Source: Zygnema cylindricum (taxonomy: Eukaryota > Streptophyta > Zygnematophyceae > Zygnematales > Zygnemataceae). From it: a DNA stretch of 39,737 nt. Below the pieces are notes generated by a model. The model did no database searches and was not told the DNA's origin. It worked only from the letters and a program-made list of their open reading frames with translations. Position 1 is the first letter of the stretch, and each line of letters begins with the position of its first letter. The DNA is taken from positions 1 through 39,737 of the forward strand of contig JBBHKE010001819.1 of assembly GCA_037447655.1 (NCBI GenBank). Reading direction: 5' to 3'. Position numbers and translations under genes: made by a program. Positions 18,892-29,055 of this stretch are shown here, in pieces.

Positions 18892-19037
18892 GCCACGTGG
18901 CGCCACATTATTTGATACTGGAGAAGATGGGAGGAGGAACCATGGCTTCCGATTTGACAGGTGTCACCTTGTAGACCTTGTCAAACAATGGTCGTACAAT
19001 AAGTACATCGCCCATTGTACCTACTTGTACTATATAG
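18892..19037 (+). promoter_or_regulatory. U3 promoter of A2: G-box, GTAC cluster, TATA
   Basis: GCCACGTGGC at 18892-18901 is a palindromic G-box. It is followed by cgtacaataagtacatcg, tgtacc and tgtac (several GTAC cores), then ctatatag at 19030-19037. The same order recurs in the 3' LTR and, with changes, in the other Copia-A LTRs. CACGTG is the core of bZIP/bHLH sites and GTAC the core of SBP/CuRE sites in green plants and algae. Function is inferred. Confidence 0.55.
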
Positions 19038-19142
19038 TGTTCCTATTGGACTAGGGTTTAGTAGTCGGTAGTCGTGAGTAGGCAGACCGAGACTTAGTAA
19101 TATTTATGTACCTCTATTTCTAAGAGAGCTTGTAACTATAAA

Positions 19143-19221
19143 GGTCATCTTTGACCAGCCATAACTTACTGCTCAGGGGAGCAAATTCATTATTTCTTTT
19201 TTCGTTTGACTCAGGGGAGTC
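19143..19221 (+). promoter_or_regulatory. Three U5 hairpins upstream of gag in A2
   Basis: GGTCA-TCTT-TGACC (19143-19156), TGCTC-AGGG-GAGCA (19170-19183) and GACTC-AGGG-GAGTC (19208-19221): three 5-bp stems with 4-nt loops in under 80 nt, in the RNA leader. The 3' LTR copy keeps hairpin 3 perfectly (24521-24534). Confidence 0.65.
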
Positions 19222-19346
19222 TTCTCCTCACAAGAGTGAGAGTGGTCAGAATATTTGTGTGCCTGGACGGTGATTATTCAGCGTGAAAGAAGAAGGGGCA
19301 AATATTATCCTAGAGGGTTTACATAGGCTGCTCATTCTTTGGGTCA

Positions 19347-20796
19347 ATGGAGACCACAGAATTTCAGGTTATGGGCCCACCCTCTAGGGTGCCTATATTT
19401 GATGGATCAGACTTTCTTTATTGGGAAATGATGATGGAGGGAGAACTATTTGAGAAGCATCTATGGGGCATAGTATCTGGACAAATTCGATGCCCACCTC
19501 CACCTGGGTTTGGAGGGACACGTTTTTTCAGGCACCTCCGCCTTTACAGTTGGTAGATTAGCTGCCACCATCACCGAGGATGATGATGAGGAAGGAGAGG
19601 AGATTTTCATGGAAGGAGAAAAGGGAGGAGTTGCAACTCAAGTGACACCATTGTTGAAGGCGATACCGACAGCAGCACCACCAAAAACGGCGACAAGGGT
19701 TCAAACCGAAAGATAAGAGTATGAAAAGTGGAACTACAAAGACAAGGTTGCTAAGCTCTTAATTTTTAAAAGTGTAGCAAAGGGCATTGCCATTCCCTTT
19801 ATTCATGTCAAATCTTCATCTCAGATTTGGATATCACTAGTTAACAAATATAAGAGTGGATCATTGCAGTAACAACAGTTGGCCGAAAATAAGATTGGAG
19901 CTTATACTTATAAAGGAGGAAGTATGAATAATTATTGCAATGATTTAGGAGCATTATTTGGAGAGTTAGAGAGTGCAGGTAACTCATGGTCCGAGAGATA
20001 AAGAGTGAACACATTAATGATGAAACTACTTGAAGAGTATAAGAACATCATTAACCAATTGTAGGACATGGGAGATAGCAATTGGAATTGGGATGACACA
20101 GTGGGAATGATTTTAGTGAAAGAAAGCACCATAGAGCTTAGGAGAGGGAGTCCAAGTGTTCAAGCATTGTCTGCAGGAGCTGATTGGCGGAAGCGTGATG
20201 AGGAGAGAGGGAAAGATCCTTATCGAATCTTTGGTGGAAGAGGACAAGGAGGTGGCAGATTTGATAGACAGGGGAGAGGAACTTCTCGAGGAGGATTATG
20301 CCACTTTTGCAAAAAACCGGGACACTTTATGGCAGATTGTGTCAAACTTGCAGATCTTCGACTAAAATATGGTCAAGGAACCTCAAAGGATGAAGGAAAG
20401 AAAAAGGCTTTCCTGATTCAAGTTCATGATGAGGAAGTGGAAGGAAAAACTAACCTGGAAGAGGAGCTTGAGGAGCTTCTTCTTAATCCGAAAAACACTG
20501 AAAAGCATGCCGACATTCCACGGAGACAAAAGTGTGCTTTCGGAGGTAAGAGGGATCCACCCGAGGATGGGTGGATCGTAGACTCAGTGGCTTCAATGCA
20601 TATGTGCAAAGATAAGCGGTGGTTTACTAAACTGAGAAAGATCCCAACAGTTGAGATAGAGTACGGAGATGGTAGAGTAGAAACCACAAGTCTTATTGGA
20701 ACTGTTGACTTGAAGGTTCTAGTTCATGGAAAGGCCTCAATTGTAACACTCTCAGACGTTCTTTACATTCCACAGCTTAGCAAGAACCTAGTCTAA
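19347..20796 (+). pseudogene. A2 gag-protease, broken
   Basis: It starts at the ATG in the LTR (19347) and crosses the PBS in frame (M-E-T-T-E-F-Q-V-M-G-P-P-S). VPIFDGSDFLYWE follows. A frameshift near 19530 and several stops (for example at 19714, 19870, 19998 and 20062) interrupt Gag. From 20068 a 242-codon frame is open with a zinc knuckle CHFCKKPGHFMADC (about 20299-20340) and the protease region, where the catalytic DSG is now DSV (WIVDSVASMHMC). This copy's protease should therefore be dead. The frame ends at a TAA (20794-20796) just before the integrase. Confidence 0.88.
19367..19381 (+). other. A2 primer binding site, perfect half-tRNA-iMet match
   Basis: GGTTATGGGCCCACC follows the LTR end directly. 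It is fully complementary to GGUGGGCCCAUAACC, positions about 26-40 of plant-type initiator tRNA-Met as I recall it. The ATG in it pairs with the CAU anticodon and is in the gag frame. Confidence 0.85.
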
Positions 20797-23776
20797 ACAG
20801 TTGTCCTAGATGAAAAGGAGTTTGAAACAGGAACTAGGAAAGGAATCTTCACAGCAAACTTTGATAATGAGGTTTATTTCATAGCTGAGAAGGGCTGTCA
20901 AGGAATGTTCAGAATTGTTATTTGCAATGAAAAGAGTTTTCTCTACTCATGTGCAAGTGAGATGATGCTTTGGCATAAAAGGTTGGGGCATGTGCATCTA
21001 GATAGATTAAAGAAAATGAAGAAAAAGGGAATAGTGGAGGGTATTACTTTTGAGGATGATGAGACCTTTGATGATTGTAGTGGATGTGCCCAAGGGAAGA
21101 TTCATAGACTTCCATTTCCAAAGGCAACCACATTTAGGAGAGAGAAAGTATTAGATCTAGTTCACACTGATGTTTGGGGACCTGCTAGGTATGTTTCACA
21201 TGGGGGGAAGAGATGGATGTTAACCATCACAGATGATTGATCTAGATACACGAAGGTATACTTTCTCAGACATAAGTCAGAGGTATTAAGATGTTTCAAA
21301 TAGTATAAAGTATAGAGTGAAAAACTACATGAAACCTCAATAAAAGAGATAAGAAGTGATAATGGGAAAGAATACACCTCAAGGGAATATAAAGAATATC
21401 TAAAAGAAGAAGGAATTCATCATGAGAAAACTGTTCCCTATAATCCGTAACAAAATGGAGTAGCAAAAAGAGTGAATAGAACTTTAGGAAATATGTCCTA
21501 AAGTATGTTAACTGATAAGAGGAAAGGGTTGCAGTTTTGGGCGGAGTCTATGAACTATGCTAATTTTATCAAAATAGAGTCTTACCTTCAACAAACAAAG
21601 AGGAAACTCCGTATGAGAGGTGGACAGGAAAAAAGCCTGATTTGTCTAGTTTGAGAGTGTTCAGAAGTCAAGTGTAAAGTTTGGATTTTGATAAGACTAA
21701 ATGGAAGTTAGAGGGGAGAGGGAAGCCAAGATATCTTGAAGGATATGATGAGAGCACAAAAGGATACCGAGTGTATGACTTGAAAAAGAAAGATATAATT
21801 CTGGTAAAACACATAGTGGTGATGAATGAAGAGAAGTCTATTGATCCATTCAAATATAATAAGGAAGTCAAAATCAGATTTGAAACGGATCAATTTTCTG
21901 ACTTTGACTTTGAAAATGAAGAGAAGGAAGAGGGAGAAAAAGAAAAATCTGCAGATCTACCAAAGGAGAAGGAGGAAAGGACAACATCCGAGGCAACACC
22001 ACAATACGAAGTGGAAACCGAAGAGGAACTTGATGAGACACCGGAATTGGGAGATAGGGGAGCTGAAAATCTCCCTAAACGAAACCCAAGAATGCCTACC
22101 ATATTGGCGTCCTATTTTGAAGGGGAAGAAGAAGGAGTAAACGACTTCAAGAAAGACAAGTAAATAACCAACTCAAAAAGATGTCTCACCCAGATGAACC
22201 TCAAACATACTTAGAGGCCATAAACACTCCAGAAAGTAGCCGGTGGATCACAACAATAAATGAAGAAATGGCCTCTATCATGGAAGCCAATACATGGGAG
22301 TTGGTAGATTGTCCACCGGACTGAAAACCGATCGGATGTAAGTGGGTGTTTAAACTTAAACTAAACCCGGATAATACTATTGAGAGGTACAAATCTAGGT
22401 TATTTGCAAAAGGTTATACTCAAAAAGAGGGGATAGACTACGAAGAAGCCTTTGCACCTGTAGTCAGATTTCCTTCTGTTAGAATCCTTTTAAGTATAGC
22501 CGCAGCGGAGGATATGCAAATCCACCAGCTGGATATTAAAACAACCTTTTTGCACAGATACTTGAAAGAAGAAATTTACATGAGGTAACAGAAGGGATTT
22601 GTGGAAAGTGGGGAAGAAAATAAAGTTTGCAAACTGATAAAATCACTCTATGGGCTTAAGCAAGACCCACGACAGTGGAATATAAAGCTAGACAAATCTC
22701 TGACCGGTTTCGGGTATATCAAAATTAGTTCAGATAACTCTATATATTTATTTGAGGATGAGAATGGAGTGATATTTATTGCTATTTAGGCGGGTGATTT
22801 GTTGGTCTTAAGCAAGTCCTTAGATAAAATTAACAAACTAAAACGGGATCTTAGAAGCAGTTTTGATATAAAAGATCTCGGCGAAGCATAGTACCTTTTG
22901 GGAATTCAGATGGAGAGAGATAGAGGGAATAGAATTATAAGACTCAAAAAAAAGCAATCAGTAATATGCTAAAAAAAATTCACATGGAAAAAGCAAACGG
23001 ATGTACTACTCCTATGGATTTGAAGAAAGTGTTTGAGGGGAGTGATGAGAGAGTAATATTAATCATTAATGATGAGATGGGTGAGATAGAAAGAAAATTT
23101 ATGGAAAATATCCCTTATCGGCAAATTGTAGGTAGTTTAAATATTTTATAAACTGTACCCGTCCGGATATAGCTGCAGTTGTAGGTGTGGTTAGTAAAAG
23201 TCTAAATGAACCAAGAAAGAGAGATTGGGAGGCTGCCAAAAGGGTGATGAGGTATCTGGTGGGGACAAGGGAATTATGGTTGCATTTGGGAGGAGAGCAC
23301 ACTGACATCAACACTTGGAGTGATGTAAATTATGGAGATGTGCCTTTAAGGAGGTGTACGACTGGATATGTGTTGCAAATTGGATCCGGTGCATGTTGTT
23401 GGAGTAGCAAGCAACAAAAAGTAGTTGTTGAGTCCACTATGGAGGCTGAATACATGGCTTCCTGTGCTGCCACCAAAGAATTAATGTGGGTTAAATCTCT
23501 TCTTGAAGAACTAGGGTTCATGAAGTTTGGAACTCAAAATATTTTTTGTGATAATCAAGCTGCCATCTCTATTGCAGCTAATCCGAAACATCACTTCAAA
23601 GCTAGGCATATGGATATTAGACTAAGCTTTGTCTGAAAGAAGGTTGAAAATAAAATTATTAAACTGGTTCATAAAACTGATAGAGAAATGATTGCAGACA
23701 TGATGACAAGACCAGTGCCTTCCCCTAAATTGATTTATTGCAGAGAAAACTGTGGATTAAAATTGAAAAGTGACTA
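20797..23776 (+). pseudogene. A2 pol (integrase, RT, RNase H), inactivated
   Basis: Domains follow in normal order. Pre-integrase WHKRLGHVH and CSGCAQGK lie near 20970-21090. Integrase has HTDVWG (about 21163-21180) and RSDNGKEY (about 21354-21376), but the third catalytic Glu is Lys (QNGVAKRVN, about 21450). The linker is at 21826-22160. RT starts CKWVFKLKLNPD near 22337, and the YVDD site has become stop-A-G-D (about 22786-22800). RNase H has SDVNYGD near 23321, MEAEYMAS near 23440 and CDNQAAISIAANPKHHFKA near 23550. At least ten stops or frameshifts are visible. The loss of catalytic residues in integrase and RT rules out autonomous activity. Confidence 0.9.
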
Positions 23777-23778
23777 GG

Positions 23779-23790
23779 AATTAAGGGGAG
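23779..23790 (+). other. Polypurine tract of A2
   Basis: aattaaggggag directly before the 3' LTR. Confidence 0.8.
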
Positions 23791-24679
23791 TGTTGAAAAG
23801 AGGTAATTAATAGTTAACTTCTCTATTTTAGTTTTGCTTCAAAGAAAGAGAATGAGGATCAAAGGCGGGCCATGGTTGCCGCCATTTTTAGAAAGTGGCA
23901 GTTTTTAATGTAAAGGGTATTTTACTAAAATGATGCCTAAGTCTACGTATGAACCAGCGACCTCTAGATTCTCTATAGCCTAACGCCTTAACCAATAAGG
24001 CGTTACGAAACGATACACGTGACGGGTTTCATAAATATATAAAAATTAACGCAATAGCTAATTAACTGCAGACTAACCAAAAGGAGCAATTCCTGCATGT
24101 ACCCGAATCTGAACCGTGTAAAATATGTTTTGATCGGACGGCCGGCATTATAACCCCCACGCGAAGTGAGCTTTTGGCGGCATACGATGATAGCGTCACG
24201 CGGTGCCACGTGGCACCACATTATTTGATACCGAAGAAGATGGGAGGAGGTACCATGGCTTCCAATTTGACAGGTGTCACCTTGTAGACCTTGTTATACA
24301 ATGGTCGTACAATAAGTACATCGCCCATTGTACCTTCTTGTACTATATAGTGTTCCTATTGGACTAGGGTTTAGTAGTCGGTAGTCGTGAGTAGGCAGAC
24401 CGAGACTTAGTAATATTTATGTACCTCTCTCTCTAAGAGAGCTTGTAACTATAAAGGTCATCTTTGACTTGCCATAACTTACTGCTCAAGAGAGCAAATT
24501 CATTGATTCTTTTTGCGTTTGACTCAGGGGAGTCTTCTCCTCATAAGGGTGAGAGTGGTCAGAATATTTGTGGGCCAAGGTGACGCTTATTCAGTGGGAA
24601 AGTAGAAGGGGCAAATATTATCCTAGAGGCTTTACATAGGCTGCTCATTCTGTGGGTCAATGGAGACCACATAATTTCA
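23791..24679 (+). repeat. 3' LTR of A2
   Basis: 889 bp, TGTTGAAAAG..TTTCA, collinear with 18479-19366 and clearly diverged. It includes a G-box (24205-24214), the tRNA-like module (23942-24004, A box intact, B box mutated), hairpins (24457-24470, 24483-24496, 24521-24534) and the ATG 20 nt from the end, which here would read into A3 pol sequence. Confidence 0.92.
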
Positions 24680-24684
24680 AGTTC

Positions 24685-25632
24685 CATTGAGTTGTACAAC
24701 TATTAGCCTTCTTTCACCTAAAACTTTTCGAGCATATTCCGAATGGCCTCATTCTGAGGTAATCTGACAATTCTCTTATCTTTGTCTCTCTCTACCTAAA
24801 TTCCCAAAATGTATTTTGCCTCATTGATATCTTTCATTTTATATATGCTTTTTTGATCATTTTTGAGTTTATTGATTTTTTCCATAGATTTATTTAATAC
24901 AAGCAAATCATCAACATAAATGGCAATAAAAATGATACCTTCCTCATCTTCAAGAAGGCAAATTGAGTGATCTAAGCTGAACTGAATATATCCCAGACCT
25001 GTAAGAAACTCATCAAGCTTTTTGTTCCACTGTCGGGGTGCTTATTTCAGTCTATACCAATATTGGACTAATCGGCATACCTTGTTCACTTCCCTTTGCT
25101 CCACAAACCTTTTGGGTTGTTGAATGAATATCTCCTCATCTAGCTTTCCATGTAGGAAGGCAGTCTTGATTTCCATTAAGTGCACCTCCATGTCTATTGC
25201 TGCCGCCAGAGTGAGAAGAATACGGAGAGAGGGAAACATGACGACTGGGGCAAACATCTCTTTGTAGTTAATTCCTTTTTTGTGAGTAAACTCTTTAGCC
25301 ACTAACAAGGCTTTGTAATGCTCAATGGTGTTATCTTGGCTAAAATTCAATTTGAACACTCACTTACACCCAATTGGCTTTTGGTTTGGTGGACAGTCCA
25401 CCAGCTCCCAAGCATCGGCCGCCATGAGTGAGGCCATCTCCTCATTAATAGCTATCTTTTATCGGTTCTTCTCACGACAAAACATTGCTTCACCATAATT
25501 TTGGGGTTCATCTGGAAGAGACCATTTGGTTACCTTGTTGTTAACTTGTTTATCTAGCACCCTTTTGTCGCTTCTCCTTCCTCCTTCAAAATCTACAGCT
25601 GGAATAGATGGCTTGCTTGTCCGCTCTTTCCT
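24685..25632 (-). pseudogene. A3 reverse transcriptase and linker remnant
   Basis: On the - strand this reads from the linker (SIPAVDFEGGRRSDKR, about 25605-25560) through LPDEPQNYGEA to the RT with FKLNFSQDNTIEHYKA (25359), KTAFLHGKLDEEIF (about 25170-25130) and an intact IAIYVDDLL (about 24930-24904), to the LGIQ region and beyond. It joins RNase H at 18473 when A2 is removed. Stops such as the one at 25042 break the frame. Confidence 0.85.
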
Positions 25633-26382
25633 CCCTTTCAAACATCTGTGATATTCTCTCGGACGAGAATCATCCCTACCACAGAATTTTAGGTCCACTT
25701 GGAGTCCGGTAGATCTTGTATATGGTTGACTATATTCTCATACTGATCGGGTAACTTCATGAGTAAACACTTAACCTTCGCCTTTTCAGTTTCTAACTTT
25801 CCAGCACTCTCTAAGTCCATAAATAGTCTTGCAAGCTCAAAACATAAATCTAACATCTTTCCTCCTTTGTGGACAAATGCATCTATTTTATGATCTGCGA
25901 ACTACTGTTGTTGAATCCTACCACTTTGGTACGTATCTATGAGTGCCATCGGTAGACCGGATGCCCTTTCTATTTGCAAATGAAGAGATGCAAGCCCTTG
26001 AGTGAGATTGCGGAGAATGAAATGCATTGCAGCCATATTATTATACTTTCACGTATCAATATCATTTCTCCTCGTTTCTCAAAACAGGTGACATGATTGC
26101 CGAACCGGTTATTTATTGTGTTGATTCTCTTTTTACTTTCCTTTGTCTATCACTTCCACTTCCTTCGTCTCGTCCAATGGAACTGGATTTGCATCCCTCG
26201 TAAATCTGCTCCCTCCAAATCCTGGAGAGATGCCTAAAATGGATGAACGTCTCATCCGTCCACTAAATATCCCCCAAAACATTTCTCACACACAGCACCT
26301 GTCATCATACTTTCCCTGTATATGAAGCCACTTCCATTAAAGATGGGCACCCTAAAGTGTGGTGTAATTGTGTGACCTCCAT
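25633..26382 (-). pseudogene. A3 gag fused to the RT linker by deletion
   Basis: The ATG (26382) lies 20 nt inside the LTR. The PBS region is shortened (see finding). Downstream, degenerate Gag is visible, including a KGGKMLDLCFELA-like and KLPDQYENIV-like block (about 25880-25715) and GMILVRENIT near 25670. It then jumps at about 25632 directly to the linker before RT. The zinc knuckle, protease and whole integrase are missing, making this an internally deleted copy. Confidence 0.75.
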
Positions 26383-26464
26383 TGGCCCACATAATGTCTA
26401 GCTTATATGAAGACTTTAGAATAATACTTGCCCTTTTGAATTTCCCACTGAATAACTACCACCC
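26363..26464 (-). repeat. A3/A4 shared LTR, piece 1 (U5 end)
   Basis: This is the last 102 bases of a - strand Copia-A LTR, with gag ATG at 26382-26380. It is interrupted by the solo LTR; the sequence resumes at 27525 (aataactaccaccc | tggcacgcaaaa), which together matches the A2 leader near 19255-19290. Confidence 0.8.
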
Positions 26465-27519
26465 TGTAGAAATTAATGGTCTTTTACATTATTTTTTAGG
26501 TCTGAATAGAAATAAGCAAGAAGCCGAGGCAGTCTACCTCTAACTTCTCTCTCAAACTCTCAAACTTGTCGCAGTCACTGAGAAATTTGAGAGGAAGCTA
26601 GAGCCAGGGATACCTAGGCTATCCATAGGTTTACGGGATATATATATTAGTTTATTTATAATTAAGGATATGTTTACTAAAATATATGTGCCATCTCCAG
26701 GATTTGAACCTAGAACCTGCCGGCGTGTAATCCGGCGATAGCTGGTAGCTCTAATCGTTAACTCTAGAGATAGTATTACGTAATATTAGGTTTGATAATT
26801 TTGTAAACATTTATACGTAGGATAGTTCATTTAACTTAAATAGTTTTACGGGAGACATAGATCCAGTAATGTAAAAGTACGGATTACGCTACGGATAAGA
26901 AATGAATACCGTGCATTTATTTCTTACCGAAACGAATACTGCGCATGTATTTATTACTGCTAAGATTAAATGTGTATTTAATCGGACGGCCAAAATTAAA
27001 CGCCGAGATCGCGCAAGGGAATTTCGGTGGTTTTTGATCATAGCCACGTTGGATGACACGTGGCGGAATGGCATTAGATCGTGGCATCTCCGAGGATTAA
27101 TGGAGCGAATCCGGATATACCACGTGTCGACATTTAGGCCATGTCGTACAATATTCGTACAGAAAGTACACGGGCAGCTGTACTTTTGTGTACGGAGGAG
27201 TAATCTGATTGGCTTCGTACATCAGTAGATAGAGTAGATAGGACTTAGAAAAATTAGGAGATAGGACCCTCTCTCCCAGAGAGCTTCTATACAAAAGGTC
27301 AACTTTGACCCTCCATAACTTACTGCTCAGGGGAGCAAATTCAGATATTCTTTTTGCTATCGACTCTAGGAATCTTGCCTTTATAGGGGTGAAGGTGGTG
27401 AGAGTTATTGTCTGCCAGGGTGGCAGTTTCTTTTGCTGAAACACAAAGGGGTTAGGGTTATACTTGAGGTTTCTTGGAAGCAATCCACTCTGAGAACTTA
27501 TGGAGGTCTCAGAGTTTCA
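26465..27519 (+). mobile_element. Solo Copia-A LTR with TSD caccc
   Basis: A lone 1055-bp + strand LTR (TGTAGAAATT..GAGTTTCA) is flanked by caccc at 26460-26464 and 27520-27524. It is the product of LTR-LTR recombination. It holds its own tRNA-like module, CACGTG boxes (27057-27062 and 27121-27126), a GTAC cluster (27144-27220), two perfect U5 hairpins (27297-27310, 27324-27337) and the ATG (27500) 20 nt from the end, followed by GAG GTC TCA GAG TTT CA. It belongs to a third subfamily, closest to A5 at its end. Confidence 0.93.
26701..26772 (-). promoter_or_regulatory. Antisense tRNA-like module in the solo LTR
   Basis: The - strand has an A-box-like GTTAACGATTAGAGC (26762-26748), a perfect 5-bp anticodon-type stem GCCGG..CCGGC around an 8-nt loop (26736-26719) and a B box GGTTCAAATC (26710-26701). 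This copy is the most tRNA-like in structure. The loop contains TAC. Confidence 0.55.
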
Positions 27520-27864
27520 CACCCTGGCACGCAAAATTTTTGACCATCTTCACCCTTGTGAAGGCATGAATCCCTTGAGTCGAACGCAAAAAGAATCATT
27601 GAATTTGCTCCCTTGAGCATTAAGTTATGGCTTGCCAAAGATGGCCTATAAATACAAAAGGTCTCTCAAAGAGAGGTACCAAAAAAAGTCTAAGTCTTAA
27701 ACTCTCTCTTTGAACCCCCTATTACTACTGTACCTAACCAATCATAAGACTATAAGGTACAAGAAGGTACAGGTTTGACTGTACTTCTTATATAGCCATT
27801 GTTCGCATGGTTGTTCGGCACACGCTTGTCAATTCGTGAGCCGTAGTTTCTATCCCCGTAATAT

Positions 27865-27998
27865 CCGCTATCCACTCATGGCTTGCCACATGTCGTCCGC
27901 CACCATTAGCTTGCAAACCGCCAAATGTACACCGCTGTCCACTCATGGCTTGCCACGTGTCGTCCGCCACCATTAGCTCGCAAACCGCCAAATGTACA
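27865..27998. repeat. 67-bp tandem duplication in LTR U3
   Basis: Two adjacent copies start ccgct(a/g)tccactcatgg. They differ at a few bases; the second has CACGTG where the first has CACATG. The duplication sits at the promoter-proximal G-box position. Confidence 0.85.
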
Positions 27999-28162
27999 CT
28001 CCAGTGCGTCTACTCCAATGCGTGTCGTCCGATTTGAAGTCGACAACTAATTGTGTCTGTTTAAATTCAATGTTGTTTTATGTATGTTGTTTCTTTAGTG
28101 AGTATGTAGAATGGTCCCATGTTTAAACAAGAATCATATTCAATATATGTAACTTTTCATGA

Positions 28163-28192
28163 GGACCTAATGGATAAGGCCGACTACTATAT
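28163..28192 (+). promoter_or_regulatory. tRNA-like module, left half, cut by B1
   Basis: ggacctaatggataaggcc contains a near-ideal A box (taatggataaggc). The right half continues at 33972 after B1 is removed. Confidence 0.6.
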
Positions 28193-29032
28193 TGTTGTTC
28201 TGAGACAACAGCCGGAACCGAAGACGATGAGGATGCCGGTGTAGTCATCTCGGAACCAAACCAAGCAAGAAACTTTCACAAAAACCGGTCTGAAAAACAG
28301 AAACTTCAACAGTTGATAAAACCCAAACCAGAGACACAATAGCTCTGAAAATCTTCCACAAAGTAGATAATATCAGGATGAACACATACACAAAATTTCA
28401 AATAATTCTGCCAACAGATCTGTGAGATATCCACAGATGAAAATGCAAAAAACAGGCTGTACAGTTTCTGACTACAAAATGTTCATAACTTCAAAGTTAT
28501 CTAAGTCCTACTAATATACACTGAAGCCTATGCTGCTGAACGTACGGAGGCATACCAGCCGTACAATAAATACCTACGGCTCAAACCGAACAAGGTACGT
28601 CACACAAAAAGATTCCTTTACTAATCAACTAACCACACAAAGACAAAAATCTACTTAACTAGATATTTACAAAGGAGTAGAATTCTATATGCCACGTCAT
28701 TTGTCGTGTATGTGGTTCACACGGACCAGCATTTGTCGGTGGTCTCCCTCAGCCGCGTACATATCACATTCGGCACCGTAGACAAATCTCCATGTGACAT
28801 TTTGTCCTCAAGTATATCTATGCACAAACAATCGGATATTTTGGAGTGTCTTCTTTCTTGTAGTGACTTCTGTCTTGGGAGTGTATACAAAGGTGTACTC
28901 CCTACCGATCTAGTGGAACATCAATTCTGGTGTGTAATGAAACGAACTTACAACCAAACATATGCTAAGTCGTGAAACTCTCTCTCTCTCACAATCGAGG
29001 CATAGAGAGGACTAAAGCTTTCTAAAACAACA
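28193..29032 (-). repeat. 3' LTR of B1
   Basis: 840 bp between tatat and the polypurine tract. Near its U5 end it repeats the in-frame coding segment starting at the ATG seen in the 5' LTR. An antisense 89-codon frame (28706-28975) exists in both LTRs but has no independent support as a gene. Confidence 0.94.
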
Positions 29033-29044
29033 CTCCCCTAAAGC
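29033..29044 (-). other. Polypurine tract of B1
   Basis: The - strand reads GCTTTAGGGGAG before the LTR start TGTTGTTTTAG. Confidence 0.8.
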
Positions 29045-29055
29045 TTTAGACTCTG

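Larger units (their letters stand above)
18479..19366 (+). repeat. 5' LTR of A2
   Basis: TGTTGAAAAG..TTTCA, 888 bp. In order it holds the antisense tRNA-like module (18632-18694), a perfect GCCACGTGGC box (18892-18901), a GTAC cluster (about 18980-19030), a TATA motif ctatatag (19030-19037), three U5 hairpins (19143-19221) and the gag ATG (19347) 20 nt before the end. Confidence 0.92.
18479..24679 (+). mobile_element. Copia-A element A2, full length, degenerate
   Basis: 6201 bp with 5' LTR 18479-19366, a perfect PBS 19367-19381, gag-pol, polypurine tract 23779-23790 and 3' LTR 23791-24679, flanked by agttc. It inserted into the pol of A3. The LTRs differ at many sites and the coding region has numerous stops, so it is clearly older than A1. 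Several catalytic residues are lost. It is a different subfamily from A1: its LTR is about 890 bp instead of 1047. Confidence 0.92.
27525..28192 (-). repeat. A3/A4 shared LTR, piece 2
   Basis: This is the middle of the shared LTR. It contains hairpins at 27606-27619 (TGCTC-AAGG-GAGCA on -) and 27633-27646, and an internal 67-bp tandem duplication (27865-27998). It ends at tatat, the B1 target site, in the middle of a tRNA-like module. Confidence 0.8.

Noticed and set aside
28706-28975. 89-codon + strand open frame present in both B1 LTRs
   Set aside because: It is duplicated only because the LTRs are near-identical, is antisense to the element, and has no recognisable domain.
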